A stretch of 54,159 nucleotides of DNA from IMG/VR virus record IMGVR_UViG_3300037541_000705, positions 1-54,159 of that record; one strand, given 5' to 3'. Below, piece by piece: positions 7,194 through 15,165 of the stretch. The notes under the pieces are model-generated. The model did no database searches. It worked only from the letters and a program-made list of their open reading frames with translations, and was not told the DNA's origin. This DNA is from a virus. The first letter of the stretch is position 1, and each line of letters starts with the position of its first letter. A program made the translations under genes and the position numbers.

Positions 7194-7874
7194 ATATTTC
7201 CAAAGAAATGATGACGCAGTACTAGCCGATAAGTTAATGCGATTTGGGCAAAAGCTTGCTGTATGGCTAACTAATAGTGACGATCTCACGACGTTCCATT
7301 TGATTCACTATTCCGATGACGGTCTTTGTATTGATGGTGTTTTACAGGAAAATCTTAATTGGCAATCTGACTTTTTTGCATGGGCAACATATAAACAAGC
7401 CGAGTTTATATTGCCGATCCTTGATCCCGTTTTTGAGCGTGACGCTTTGCAAAACAGCCTCACTCAAGCTTTGAATGAGTGCGACAGCTATAAATCCATG
7501 TTGGATGGAGTAAATGAGGCTTGTGCTAGGCGACAAGCCAAGCTCAAAGAACAAGAGCAAATCATGCAGGTATCATGCAGGTCATGGAGACAGAGATCGA
7601 ATCATTTACTGATGCCAAAGTTCAGATTGAAGGGAGAGACGCGGCTCTGAGAGGTGGTATCAAAACAGTTAAAGAGCTAAATCAAAAGATTCAAATTCTA
7701 GAAGACAATCTCAGCCGAGCCGACAGTAATCGCCTATCAGAGCTAACAAGCATTATGCGTATGGTGCAAGTCCTAGACAAAATGCCGCAAGCCAATCTAG
7801 TAGGCGCTCTATGCCTACTCAAGCGCGTATTGTTTGACGCGATTTGTAAACTCGATCCTAGCCAGTCTCTTTAG
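7174..7874 (+). pseudogene. Coiled-coil gene split by an 11-bp tandem duplication
   Basis: Two overlapping frames (7174-7650, 158 aa; 7575-7874, 99 aa) become one continuous 229-residue frame if one copy of the exact tandem repeat ATCATGCAGGT (7561-7571 and 7572-7582) is removed. After the repeat the first frame reads a low-quality tail (SCRSWRQRSNHLL...), while the second continues a sensible helix (VMETEIESFTDAKVQIEG). The intact protein would be alpha-helical with a coiled coil over its second half and no membrane segment. The second half might still be made from the ATG at 7575 or 7584. The cause could be a real recent duplication, a reversible slippage switch or an assembly error. Confidence 0.7.
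7561..7582 (+). repeat. Exact 11-bp tandem duplication causing a frameshift
   Basis: ATCATGCAGGT is present twice with no spacer. Because 11 is not a multiple of three, the duplication moves the reading frame and separates the two halves of the gene at 7174-7874. Confidence 0.85.
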
Positions 7875-8547
7875 CTTTTAAAGCTCTTCTCAACTCCAAA
7901 AAAGCAGATGCAAATTCTTCTTTGACCTGAGTTGAGAAGAGCTTTTGATTTTTCTCAATCCTATCAAGGCGATCATCCAATAAGTCCAACGCCACTCGAA
8001 ATTCAGCAGCGTAAACTTCAATCACTGAAGCTGTCTCTGTGGGAATAGCCTCTATCGCTTCCTTCAAAGCTTTTAAAGCTTCGCTATTATGCGTTGTAGC
8101 TTTGATTAAATCCTCAGTTGCTTGTACCTGTGATTCGCTTGCCCTTGATAATGCTTGTGTAGAGTGAGCATTTGCTGTTGAGGATTGGATTGCATCGCCT
8201 ACTAAATGCAATAAGTCTTTGATTACAAATTCTGAGGAATCTGCGCTGTGCTTTGCAATCTGGGAAACCGTATCGGCTAACCCTTGATTAATATCAATTT
8301 CGGCTTCTAATTCTTGTCCTTTGCGGTTTTCAGCTTGCAATACTTTGCTAGTTCTTACCCCTGCAAACTGCTTGGCAATCTCTCCCCAAGGCATCCATTT
8401 ACCTATCAAGATGCTTACAAGCGAAATAGCCACGCCTGCACCACCTAAGCCGATTACAGGCATTTCATTGCTATTATTATTGGCTCCGCTATTTGGCGTA
8501 GATTGCGACTGTGTAGCAGGGGCTACAGCGATATAAAATCTTGACAT
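7858..8547 (-). CDS. Membrane-anchored coiled-coil protein, 229 aa
   Basis: After a short Ser/Asn/Gln-rich N-terminus there is one hydrophobic segment at about residues 29-50 (PVIGLGGAGVAISLVSILIG), then about 150 residues of nearly continuous helix with heptad character, ending in a region rich in charged residues. It could be a virion-associated or envelope protein; no family is recognised. It is convergent with the broken gene and overlaps it by 17 bp. A TGCGATAAT box at 8575-8583 lies 28 bases upstream of the ATG, the same arrangement as upstream of the tail gene at 13184. Confidence 0.6.
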   Translation of the reverse strand: MSRFYIAVAPATQSQSTPNSGANNNSNEMPVIGLGGAGVAISLVSILIGKWMPWGEIAKQFAGVRTSKVLQAENRKGQELEAEIDINQGLADTVSQIAKHSADSSEFVIKDLLHLVGDAIQSSTANAHSTQALSRASESQVQATEDLIKATTHNSEALKALKEAIEAIPTETASVIEVYAAEFRVALDLLDDRLDRIEKNQKLFSTQVKEEFASAFLELRRALKAKETG

Positions 8548-8574
8548 TGCGACGTTAGGGAAAGCATCACGCTG

Positions 8575-8583
8575 ATTATCGCA
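8575..8583 (-). promoter_or_regulatory. Candidate extended -10 promoter TGCGATAAT
   Basis: On the minus strand TGCGATAAT lies 28 bases upstream of the ATG at 8547. The identical 9-mer lies 25 bases upstream of the ATG at 13184. The TG-n-GATAAT form fits an extended -10 element; no good -35 is visible. Confidence 0.4.
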
Positions 8584-8622
8584 TTATTAACTAAAATAGA
8601 GGCGTAATTACTGGTAATTAAT

Positions 8623-8778
8623 ATGAGCAATTCCTCAATACTTTCGATTCTCGGTATTGTTGTGGGTACTAGTGGCTATGCGGCTCAAAGCGGTTTTTAT
8701 CCTCAATATACGGGCGCTGTTTTTGCAGTCTCGACCAGTATTTTTGGGATACTCACTAAAGGAGTTGATAAAAAATAG
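8623..8778 (+). CDS. Small two-helix membrane protein, holin-like, 51 aa
   Basis: An ORF of 51 codons with two hydrophobic segments (about residues 5-21 and 31-44) separated by a short polar turn (AAQSGFYPQY), ending in a charged KGVDKK tail. Size and topology match small phage holins, which form membrane lesions for lysis. It is followed at once by a strong terminator, so it is probably a single-gene transcript; TAAAAT at 8591-8596 is a possible -10 box. Holin assignment is inferred from topology only. Confidence 0.5.
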   Translation: MSNSSILSILGIVVGTSGYAAQSGFYPQYTGAVFAVSTSIFGILTKGVDKK

Positions 8779-8782
8779 ACTC

Positions 8783-8813
8783 AAAAAAAAGCGGCGCTAA
8801 ACGCCGCTTTTTT
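8783..8813. terminator. Bidirectional terminator
   Basis: GCGGCG (8791-8796) pairs with CGCCGC (8802-8807) around a 5-base loop, flanked by eight A on the left and six T on the right. It ends the holin-like gene on the plus strand and the tail/fibre genes arriving on the minus strand. Confidence 0.9.
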
Positions 8814-8814
8814 G

Positions 8815-9078
8815 TTATCTTGCCTTAGTATCAACCCATCCAATAAGCCCTTTATCTGGTAGCACTACCGATACTTGCGATCCGATTGGCAGTGTTGCAT
8901 TACCAATAAATCTAAAATACCTTAACGAGCCATCAGGGGCTTTAGCTGTGTATGAGGCTGTTTTGATATCGTATCCAGTCACCTCGCAGACAACAACGCT
9001 GTTATCCTGTTGCTTTTCTAGGGATAAGCGACGGGTTGCATTTGTTTCTAATTGCAGTCTCAAAGTATCTAAGGGCAT
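8815..9078 (-). CDS. Hypothetical virion-associated protein, 87 aa
   Basis: Beta-rich small protein (SVVVCEVTGYDIKTASYTAKAPDGSLRYFRFIGNATLPIGSQVSVVLP) that looks like a single OB- or SH3-like barrel. It is the last gene of the minus-strand tail-tip/fibre operon and overlaps the upstream gene by 10 bp, so a structural or assembly role at the tail tip is plausible. Confidence 0.6.
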   Translation of the reverse strand: MPLDTLRLQLETNATRRLSLEKQQDNSVVVCEVTGYDIKTASYTAKAPDGSLRYFRFIGNATLPIGSQVSVVLPDKGLIGWVDTKAR

Positions 9079-10019
9079 CTAAAACCTGCGTCAATAATAT
9101 TGTAAAAAGTATATCGACCGTTTGTTGTAAAAATTAATCCGTTAGCATCAAAAACATCCCATTGAGATGTGCCACACGGTACTGTAGATCCAGCCTTGAT
9201 CGAAGAACTGTAAGGCGGTGTCCACGGAGAATCTTGCGGTATCCGATCTTCTGGGATATCGATCCCTTCACCCGCGCAATCTGCTGCCCCTGTACCAGAT
9301 CGGGAAACAGTATAAAGTCTTACTCTTGCGGCTTCGCAAGCTGCTTGTGAGCTATAAGTACCACTAGGATCGGGAACGCATGAAGTTCCTGCACATCGCC
9401 ATTTTTCGGCATTCAAAAAATCACAACCTAAATTGTCAGGAACTGATGTGCCAGCTAGGCAATATAAATTTAAAGTAGTGCCACTTTCGAGTGTGACACT
9501 GCCGTAACTCTGCCATCCGCTAGGCGGCGTAGGATCTGCACTCCAAACGCATGAAGGAGGTGGCTGTACACAACCAGAAGGAGGCGAGCTTTTAGTTGGT
9601 ACTTTCCCCCCGCCTCCACCATTGCCCACGCCACTGCTTCCACCACTGCCACCAGTAGGGATTTTAGGAACACCAGATCCGCTGAATTGATTACCATTGA
9701 CATCAAGATCTTCTTCTTTCGCTTTGCGGTAAGCACTGCCAAGCAACGATTCGCCGCCGTTAGTGTTATCTACTCGCCGCAAAACATTGCCCTGAGCTAG
9801 TGGCAACATTACATCACCAATCTCGACGGCTTGATTGTTGAGTACAACACCGTTCTCGATAATATCGTCGCCTAATTGCTGGATTTTGCGATCGCCTTGG
9901 TAAGTGGTGTGGCGCAAAATTTTAGGATTATCGCGCCGATTTTCCCGCGCTTTTTCCTCAGTCAATCGTTTATTTTGATTGGCATTTAGCAAATCGTTTA
10001 AGCGATCGTTGACACTCAT
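9069..10019 (-). CDS. Cysteine-rich fibre-like protein with glycine linker
   Basis: A 316-residue protein in three parts: a charged helical N-terminus (about 1-110), a flexible Gly/Ser-rich linker (about 115-145, runs such as GGSGGSSGVGNGGGGGK), and a C-terminal beta-rich region with about ten cysteines. The arrangement of an anchor, hinge and disulfide-stabilised tip suggests a surface-exposed tail fibre or receptor-binding accessory. No known family is recognised. It sits between the fibre-like gene at 10022 and the small barrel protein at 8815. Confidence 0.55.
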   Translation of the reverse strand: MSVNDRLNDLLNANQNKRLTEEKARENRRDNPKILRHTTYQGDRKIQQLGDDIIENGVVLNNQAVEIGDVMLPLAQGNVLRRVDNTNGGESLLGSAYRKAKEEDLDVNGNQFSGSGVPKIPTGGSGGSSGVGNGGGGGKVPTKSSPPSGCVQPPPSCVWSADPTPPSGWQSYGSVTLESGTTLNLYCLAGTSVPDNLGCDFLNAEKWRCAGTSCVPDPSGTYSSQAACEAARVRLYTVSRSGTGAADCAGEGIDIPEDRIPQDSPWTPPYSSSIKAGSTVPCGTSQWDVFDANGLIFTTNGRYTFYNIIDAGFRCP

Positions 10020-10021
10020 AA

Positions 10022-10399
10022 TTACAACATCCTAATTATAATTAGCCCGATTCCAATCGTTGACGCTACGCCCGATGTAGTAGTAAAGGAACAAACGCCA
10101 GTTGCTTCACAGTTGCCACCTGATGATGCTGTCCATATAGCAATATGGGTTACCGTGATCGTGCTTGGGGCATTACCTAAAGATAGAGATGCTGAGTTGG
10201 CAATTTGGCGAGCGTCACCTGATGAAGTAACAGATCCCCAATCTGACGTGGCGATCAGTTTTCGCCCTGAAGTAACAGATGTTGTGATGTCCGTTCCACT
10301 TGTGCCAGCCCGCCCAGGATCGCTAGAGTAAAAAGCGATATATTTGTTAGCTGATTTAATATCGTTGAGAGTTAGATCTCTTCTATAAGTTGATAGCAT
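10022..10399 (-). CDS. Tail-fibre-type beta-sandwich protein, 125 aa
   Basis: The pattern YIAFYSSDPGRAGTSGTDIT, then VTHIAIWTASSGGNCEATG and a hydrophobic C-terminal strand, matches small phage proteins of the fibre/tip region with the form LYTSDPG...ARQ...VTHIAIFDA. These are predicted beta-sandwich domains at the distal end of the tail. The gene lies between the large tail-tip gene and the Cys-rich protein, with gaps of only a few bases. Confidence 0.55.
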   Translation of the reverse strand: MLSTYRRDLTLNDIKSANKYIAFYSSDPGRAGTSGTDITTSVTSGRKLIATSDWGSVTSSGDARQIANSASLSLGNAPSTITVTHIAIWTASSGGNCEATGVCSFTTTSGVASTIGIGLIIIRML

Positions 10400-10407
10400 T
10401 TTTTATT

Positions 10408-12456
10408 TTAGGTAATAGTACATTCGACTTCAGATTCCTGCTCTATCAAGGATTCGATTAAGATTCCTGAAACAATAAAGCAATCGACGGCAGAAGCTTG
10501 CTCAATCACAGAACCAATATACTGATCCTGAATAATCGTGCATTCTAGCTCTGATATTTGCTCAAATAGAGCCTCTATCAATGGGCTAGCAACTACCACA
10601 GGATAAACCGTTTCGGGCGGATCGGATTCAAGAGCAGTGCTAATTACGATTAACCTCATACCGATCGCGCATTGAGTTTGATCGTGTGACCAAGATGCGC
10701 CATCAGAGAGGCATCGATACCGCACCCCTCTCCACAATATATCTATTCTAGATAATGGCGTAAGTGAGGCTATCAGAGTATTACTGATTGCTGTACCAAA
10801 AACAAAGCCCTGCTTTCTCCCATAAAGCAACGCCAAATAAGTATTACCGTAATCAGTTGCCTGTAATTGGCTCTCTAAATAAGGCACTTCAACGGGTTTA
10901 GAGCGTGAGTAAAAGCTTTGACCTGCAAATGGTTGCGCCTTTAAGGTTGCCTTGATCTGCGTCTCTATCGGCTCAAAAGGTTTACGGTATACTGTCGCAG
11001 GTGCTTTAGTTGAGCCATCGGTACTGTAAGTACTTTCGCCTCCTGAGCTAACCCATTCCCCCTCAGTAAAATCAAATCTGGTTTGTCTGGTAGCTAAGGA
11101 GCCAAAATTAAGAACGATGCTATTTTGCTGGAAGAAATTTTCAATATTATAAAAACCATTATTCCAAGATTCGACTTTTGCCAATCTCGTATATACAAAA
11201 TCCTGATTACCCGAAACAATATAATTCTGTGTTTCAGTTCTTTTGCTAACTAAAATATCAGTGATATCGTCATAAGAATAAGTGGTTATAATATCCTGTG
11301 CATTTTGTCTTGTAGTTGTAAATTCAGGATTTGGATTTACACTAAAGTTAACGCCAAAAGCGCCGCTGGTAATCGTAAAGAGCTGACTACTTGTTAGAAA
11401 TGCGTCTGTTTCTTCTTTCTCGTAAATTAATCGATTCTTTGAGTCATATCGCTTGATTGTTTCAGTCTCAATCGACGGCAATAAAAAAGCAGATTGATTA
11501 TTTTTTAACAAACTAAGATGGCTTTTGTATAAAGTCGTAGCTTCAACATAAGAAACGATTCTTTCTTGAGAGCCATCCCATCCGTAATCAGTGATCGTAG
11601 TTCGCTTTGAAATAAATCGATAATTTACTAAACCTAGCGCACCCTCAACATTTAAAACATTACTAAAACTTGTTGCTACATTGGTTTTAGGGTAAGAACT
11701 TGTATCGATTGTTGTAGATATTCCAGCGATTACCAGTTGATCCACAGGTGTTTCAACACCACTGCTATCTACTTGATCGAAAAGCTGCTCATCTTCACTG
11801 ATTCGATAAGTAGCGATCGCAGAAGCAGCCAAATTAATCGCCTTGTTAATGATTGTTCCAGCGGCATTAGTGTATAAAATATGCCCAGCCGATCGCGCCA
11901 TTTGCGCCGCTACACTGATAAGGCTATTTCCTTCAGTTTTTGGCTGTGGGAAAGAGAAAGGATAGGGAATAGAGCTAATACTATATGATGCGCCGCTAGC
12001 AGCTAAATATCGCTCAATCACAGTATTTCTAGCTGTGCTAACCCCTGCTACTACTGCACTTGGATCTGTGTCTGCTGTACGGTAATTTAGCAGCGCCCCT
12101 TGATCGCCTACTTGGATTTTGATTCTAAAATTTGAGTCGGGCGGCGCTGGTTCTTTCAAGATATAAAGCGCACCGCCTGATAGCGGATGGTTTACCAGTG
12201 TTCCTGTGTCATTGGCAATCTGGTACACAACAGATGCACCACGCGCCCAATTTTCGGCGATCATTGGTGAGGCAAGATAAGTAAATTCTGCTACCTCGTT
12301 GTAATTCGCTTGTAGCTCAATCTCACCCGTGACAAATACACCCTCAGAGCCTAATTCATTTTGAGTTAATGAAATTCCAGTCCCCTTGACATTACCTGTA
12401 CGGTCAATGCCGTTAATCGTGAGAGAAAATGGTCTAGAGCTTAGATTGACGGTCAT
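10408..12456 (-). CDS. Tail tip / baseplate hub-like protein, 682 aa
   Basis: A large beta-rich protein directly downstream of the distal-tail-like gene, with which it overlaps by 4 bp. Position, size and an N-terminus starting FSLTINGIDRTG suggest a tail-tip hub or tail-associated structural protein. The C-terminus carries three copies of a 20-residue repeat (about 627-646, 647-666, 667-682), each with the core I-x-[AS]-[LV]-[FI]-E-Q-x-S-x-[LV]-[ED]-C-x-I. Each repeat has one cysteine in the same place, suggesting a stacked or oligomeric element. No enzyme motif is visible. Confidence 0.6.
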   Translation of the reverse strand: MTVNLSSRPFSLTINGIDRTGNVKGTGISLTQNELGSEGVFVTGEIELQANYNEVAEFTYLASPMIAENWARGASVVYQIANDTGTLVNHPLSGGALYILKEPAPPDSNFRIKIQVGDQGALLNYRTADTDPSAVVAGVSTARNTVIERYLAASGASYSISSIPYPFSFPQPKTEGNSLISVAAQMARSAGHILYTNAAGTIINKAINLAASAIATYRISEDEQLFDQVDSSGVETPVDQLVIAGISTTIDTSSYPKTNVATSFSNVLNVEGALGLVNYRFISKRTTITDYGWDGSQERIVSYVEATTLYKSHLSLLKNNQSAFLLPSIETETIKRYDSKNRLIYEKEETDAFLTSSQLFTITSGAFGVNFSVNPNPEFTTTRQNAQDIITTYSYDDITDILVSKRTETQNYIVSGNQDFVYTRLAKVESWNNGFYNIENFFQQNSIVLNFGSLATRQTRFDFTEGEWVSSGGESTYSTDGSTKAPATVYRKPFEPIETQIKATLKAQPFAGQSFYSRSKPVEVPYLESQLQATDYGNTYLALLYGRKQGFVFGTAISNTLIASLTPLSRIDILWRGVRYRCLSDGASWSHDQTQCAIGMRLIVISTALESDPPETVYPVVVASPLIEALFEQISELECTIIQDQYIGSVIEQASAVDCFIVSGILIESLIEQESEVECTIT

Positions 12457-13184
12457 ATTTTAACCCCCGTTTCCTGCAACTCAACAATCGCGGTAACGTT
12501 ACCTACACCCGTATCGACTCCAAAAGTAGGCTCTGTAGGCATATAGACTTGAAGTTTTGGATAGTAATTAACACCGCCGTTTTGTTGAGTAACAGTGCCT
12601 ACGGATGATCTGGTTTTAGTCGCTGATGTTTTGCCCTCTTCAAAGTACAGAGTAATCTCATCAGTAAGTTCCATATATGGCGATCCTGTTACTGTCTGCA
12701 ATTCGCGACGCATCTTGTCAGCAGTTGACCACATCGCTTTCAGCTTGAGATGATCAGCAATCGATACTTTGCTTTGAATATTGTACGTTTGTGGATCTTC
12801 AAAGCTAATACCTGAAATCTGGAAAGCACCATTTACGCTAAAACTCCCATTACCTGAAAGTCGAGAGCTTTCCCGTGGCGGTCTGTCTTCGATGAACCTG
12901 CGAAATACAACAGACATCACAACACGGATCGAGTGCGTACCACTTCCACCGCTTAAGCTTATTGCGCTTCCCCCTAGTGTTGCTGATACCGTAATCGTTG
13001 CGCCTACACTGACCACATAATAGCTAGTATTTAGTGCTAGTCCAGTTGGCAATGTGCCTGTGGTGGTAAAGCGCACGATATCGTCAACTGCAAAAACTTG
13101 AGTTGATGGAGTTATGGCGCTACCTGAGAAAGTAAAGGTATAGCTACGCCCAAAATATACGAGTGTGAGATCACCGATCGCCAT
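12453..13184 (-). CDS. Tail protein with inserted beta domain (distal tail-like), 243 aa
   Basis: Residues about 18-85 form the module DIVRFTTTGTLPTGLALNTSYYV...GGSGTHSI, which recurs in many phage tail and fibre proteins. The remainder is beta-rich with a RELQTVTGSPYMELTDEIT region. It is the first gene of the minus-strand tail-tip operon and overlaps the large hub gene, a position typical of distal tail proteins. A TGCGATAAT box lies 25 bases upstream. Confidence 0.6.
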   Translation of the reverse strand: MAIGDLTLVYFGRSYTFTFSGSAITPSTQVFAVDDIVRFTTTGTLPTGLALNTSYYVVSVGATITVSATLGGSAISLSGGSGTHSIRVVMSVVFRRFIEDRPPRESSRLSGNGSFSVNGAFQISGISFEDPQTYNIQSKVSIADHLKLKAMWSTADKMRRELQTVTGSPYMELTDEITLYFEEGKTSATKTRSSVGTVTQQNGGVNYYPKLQVYMPTEPTFGVDTGVGNVTAIVELQETGVKI

Positions 13185-13208
13185 GAGTAAGTCAAGGGAT
13201 TTTGATTA

Positions 13209-13217
13209 ATTATCGCA
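13209..13217 (-). promoter_or_regulatory. Candidate extended -10 promoter TGCGATAAT
   Basis: Identical to the box at 8575-8583 and similarly spaced (25 bases) from the ATG at 13184. It would drive the tail-tip operon 13184 to 8815. Confidence 0.4.
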
Positions 13218-13334
13218 CATCAATCTATGGTACATTTTGATTGCGTTAAATTTCGACTGACCTAGATTCCAAGGAGAACCGAAAAGCCGATTGTTTTGAT
13301 TTGTGGATTTGTAATGATTTTTTGAGAATTACAA

Positions 13335-13358
13335 GGCGATCGCGAGATCGTCTTTTTT
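13335..13358 (+). terminator. GNRA-loop terminator with no gene before it
   Basis: GGCGATC (13335-13341) and GATCGTC (13346-13352, one G-T pair) close a GCGA tetraloop and are followed by six T. No plus-strand gene precedes it between 13185 and 13335, so it may end a short non-coding transcript or terminate readthrough. The rest of the 270-bp gap 13185-13453 contains the two divergent promoters and an ATTACT-AA-AGTAAT inverted repeat near 13382. Confidence 0.6.
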
Positions 13359-13453
13359 GTTGGGTAAAATTATTTTAGTTTGATTACTAAAGTAATGTAT
13401 TATAGATAAACAAATATATCAAAAACGTTTCTGTACTTAAGGCGGTTTAAATA

Positions 13454-13798
13454 ATGCTGTTAACAACACTTCCAGAAAACTCAATATACACCGATCAATA
13501 TGGCGGGGAAAGCTACGCTGATGATGCAAGATTTGCGTATGTAGATGACTCAAAGTTTGAGCGATGCTATGTAACTAATTCGTGGGAATTGGTTACACCA
13601 TCAAACCCAATCCTTAGAATCACCTCTTGGTGTGGAAATTTCATGCTAATTAGCTATGATGCAACCGTTGGCAACGCTAAAAGATTGGCAGAGCGATGGA
13701 ATAATGATCCTGATACTCATCCCAATCAAATCATTACGCATTTACTCGCTGACGGCAAGCAATACCCAATCAGCGATCGCCAGTTCACTTTATTTTAA
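13454..13798 (+). CDS. Hypothetical protein, 114 aa
   Basis: Soluble, aromatic-rich protein with no recognised family. It starts with ATG preceded by TTAAGGCGG as ribosome binding site. It is a single plus-strand gene whose 3' end overlaps the convergent gene at 13790 by 9 bp. A HIP1 site lies in its last codons. Confidence 0.6.
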   Translation: MLLTTLPENSIYTDQYGGESYADDARFAYVDDSKFERCYVTNSWELVTPSNPILRITSWCGNFMLISYDATVGNAKRLAERWNNDPDTHPNQIITHLLADGKQYPISDRQFTLF

Positions 13799-13987
13799 AA
13801 AATCCTGAATACTCTTTTTCGCTTCGGTGAGTGTATACCCCATATATTCACCGTTTTCATCGTAAGAGCGCGGAGTATCAGGAAATATATACCATCCTTT
13901 GCGTGGTACATATCTAGCCGTCCAGTCATAATGAATTGGTTTTTTTATTTGATTTATTAGCTCGTTTAATTGTTCTGTTTGAGTCAT
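13790..13987 (-). CDS. Hypothetical protein, 65 aa
   Basis: Small protein with a helical N-terminus and a tyrosine/tryptophan-rich middle (WTARYVPRKGWYIFPDTPRSY). Convergent with the gene at 13454 and divergent from the zinc-binding gene at 14016, from which it is separated by only 28 bp. Function unknown. Confidence 0.5.
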   Translation of the reverse strand: MTQTEQLNELINQIKKPIHYDWTARYVPRKGWYIFPDTPRSYDENGEYMGYTLTEAKKSIQDFLK

Positions 13988-14015
13988 GACTTTATCTTGA
14001 ATAATATTTAATTTT

Positions 14016-14324
14016 ATGCCTAAACCTAACCCCGCAAATCCCTATCATAGCGATCGCCATTTCTGCATCAAGTGTTGGGCGATCGCTGTGATGCTGATGC
14101 CTGTAAACCTTAAATACGCAATCCGGGTTTTAGCTAACCTCTTGTATTTAAGACGCAATGGTAAACAAGCCAAATCAGGAGCAGTGCAATATCGCTGTAA
14201 ATGTGGCTTTACTTGTACCGATGGCGATCGCCCCGCGCATCGTCCCCTATTGGGTGATGAACCTTTGACGCAATTTGAGCGCAGTCGTAGGTATAGAGCT
14301 AAGTTGAAAGCTAATTTAAATTAG
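14016..14324 (+). CDS. Zinc-ribbon protein, 102 aa
   Basis: An N-terminal CIKC pair and a later YRCKCGFTC cluster (about residues 67-75) form a split zinc ribbon. The part from RRNGKQAKSGAVQYRCKCG to GDEPLTQFERSRRYRAKLKA aligns with the minus-strand gene at 29322 (NGEKPSGARQYRCRRGC ... GDKPMTQAEYDLRYRLAHPEK), so the two are paralogues. Residues 20-45 between the cysteine pairs are an insertion that the paralogue lacks and contain a HIP1-rich stretch. Likely a nucleic-acid-binding accessory protein. Confidence 0.6.
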   Translation: MPKPNPANPYHSDRHFCIKCWAIAVMLMPVNLKYAIRVLANLLYLRRNGKQAKSGAVQYRCKCGFTCTDGDRPAHRPLLGDEPLTQFERSRRYRAKLKANLN

Positions 14325-14337
14325 TTGTAAATAGTAG

Positions 14338-14366
14338 TTGACAACTAGGGATATTCGATCAATAAT
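14338..14366 (+). promoter_or_regulatory. Sigma70 promoter with inverted repeat
   Basis: TTGACA (14338-14343) and AATAAT (14361-14366) with a 17-bp spacer. An inverted repeat TAGTTGT (14322-14328) / ACAACTA (14341-14347) overlaps the -35 box and is a likely operator. The promoter serves the gene starting at 14401. Confidence 0.6.
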
Positions 14367-14400
14367 AGATCATTGAGTTAAACAAGCAAGGCAAAAGACA

Positions 14401-14691
14401 ATGAAAACATTACAGGTTGAATATCGCTTCCAAAAAAACGGTCATTTCATTTATGTATCTACTGGTGCTACACCTCAAGAGCATGACGAAACATTAACAG
14501 CATTCTCTTTCACCCCAGACAGCAAGCTCATTGGAGTAGGTAGAAGTTTTCGCGATGAGTCTGGCAAGGTTGTAGCTAGAACTTATAGAGCTTTGAAAAG
14601 ACTACTAAAAATTACTGATTGCAGCCCCGCAGCTAATTTACTAATTACTGAAATCGCAAAGAGCGCTAAATATGCACAAATCTCTGCTTAA
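14401..14691 (+). CDS. Hypothetical protein, 96 aa
   Basis: Soluble alpha/beta protein without a recognised family. It has a good ribosome binding site (CAAGGC) and its own promoter with an operator-like inverted repeat, and it heads a run of overlapping genes up to 15098. It overlaps the next gene by 20 bp. Confidence 0.6.
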   Translation: MKTLQVEYRFQKNGHFIYVSTGATPQEHDETLTAFSFTPDSKLIGVGRSFRDESGKVVARTYRALKRLLKITDCSPAANLLITEIAKSAKYAQISA

Positions 14692-14890
14692 AGTTTTAAA
14701 CAATCTGCTTTTAATGAGAATAAAAGCAGATTGCGCCCCTTGTTCTAGCGATCAGCATTGGTGTGATGCTATTACGGAATTAACCAAATTAATTCCTGAG
14801 TATAAAACCGACAACCCAGAATTTATTTCTGAGTTGGAATATGTAGAAATCAATCAAAAACTTTTGCATGGGCAAAGTAAAAATGACTAA
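14672..14890 (+). CDS. Hypothetical protein, 72 aa
   Basis: Small helical protein with three cysteines in the first half (CAPCSSDQHWC), possibly a metal site. It overlaps the genes on both sides. No family recognised. Confidence 0.55.
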   Translation: MHKSLLKVLNNLLLMRIKADCAPCSSDQHWCDAITELTKLIPEYKTDNPEFISELEYVEINQKLLHGQSKND

Positions 14891-15098
14891 AACCCGCGCA
14901 GACATAGATCGCGCCGCATATCTAAAGCGTACAGCAGACAAACCACGCTACTACTGTACGCAATGCGATCGCCAACTCAGATCAGATTCACCCCTCACTA
15001 TTTGCCGCGCTTGCTGGCTTAAAACTGATGAGGGTAAGGAGTATTTGAGGTTAAAGCAAGCAGAGTCAAGAGCTAAGAAAAAAGCTGAAAAATGCTAA
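14883..15098 (+). CDS. Zinc-ribbon protein, paralogue of the gene at 31646
   Basis: A 71-residue protein with CTQC and CRAC pairs forming a zinc ribbon, followed by the basic helix WLKTDEGKEYLRLKQAESRAKKK. The protein encoded on the opposite strand at 31646-31852 has the same plan and nearly the same C-terminal helix, which also fixes the start at 14883 (MTKTRAD versus MTKNSNE). Probably nucleic-acid binding. The gene ends 67 bp before the KilA-N gene. Confidence 0.65.
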   Translation: MTKTRADIDRAAYLKRTADKPRYYCTQCDRQLRSDSPLTICRACWLKTDEGKEYLRLKQAESRAKKKAEKC

Positions 15099-15101
15099 AA
15101 T
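15093..15101 (+). promoter_or_regulatory. Extended -10 promoter TGCTAAAAT
   Basis: TG-C-TAAAAT lies 65 bases before the KilA-N start at 15166. Similar TG-[GC]-TA[AG]A[AC]T boxes precede the genes at 36934, 37340 and 38209. The leader between the box and the ATG is unusually long for this genome. Confidence 0.45.
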
Positions 15102-15165
15102 ATTTGTGGCTTCGCGATGTTGACAGCATCCAAGCCCCTATCCACTAAACACCAGTGCAACAGCA

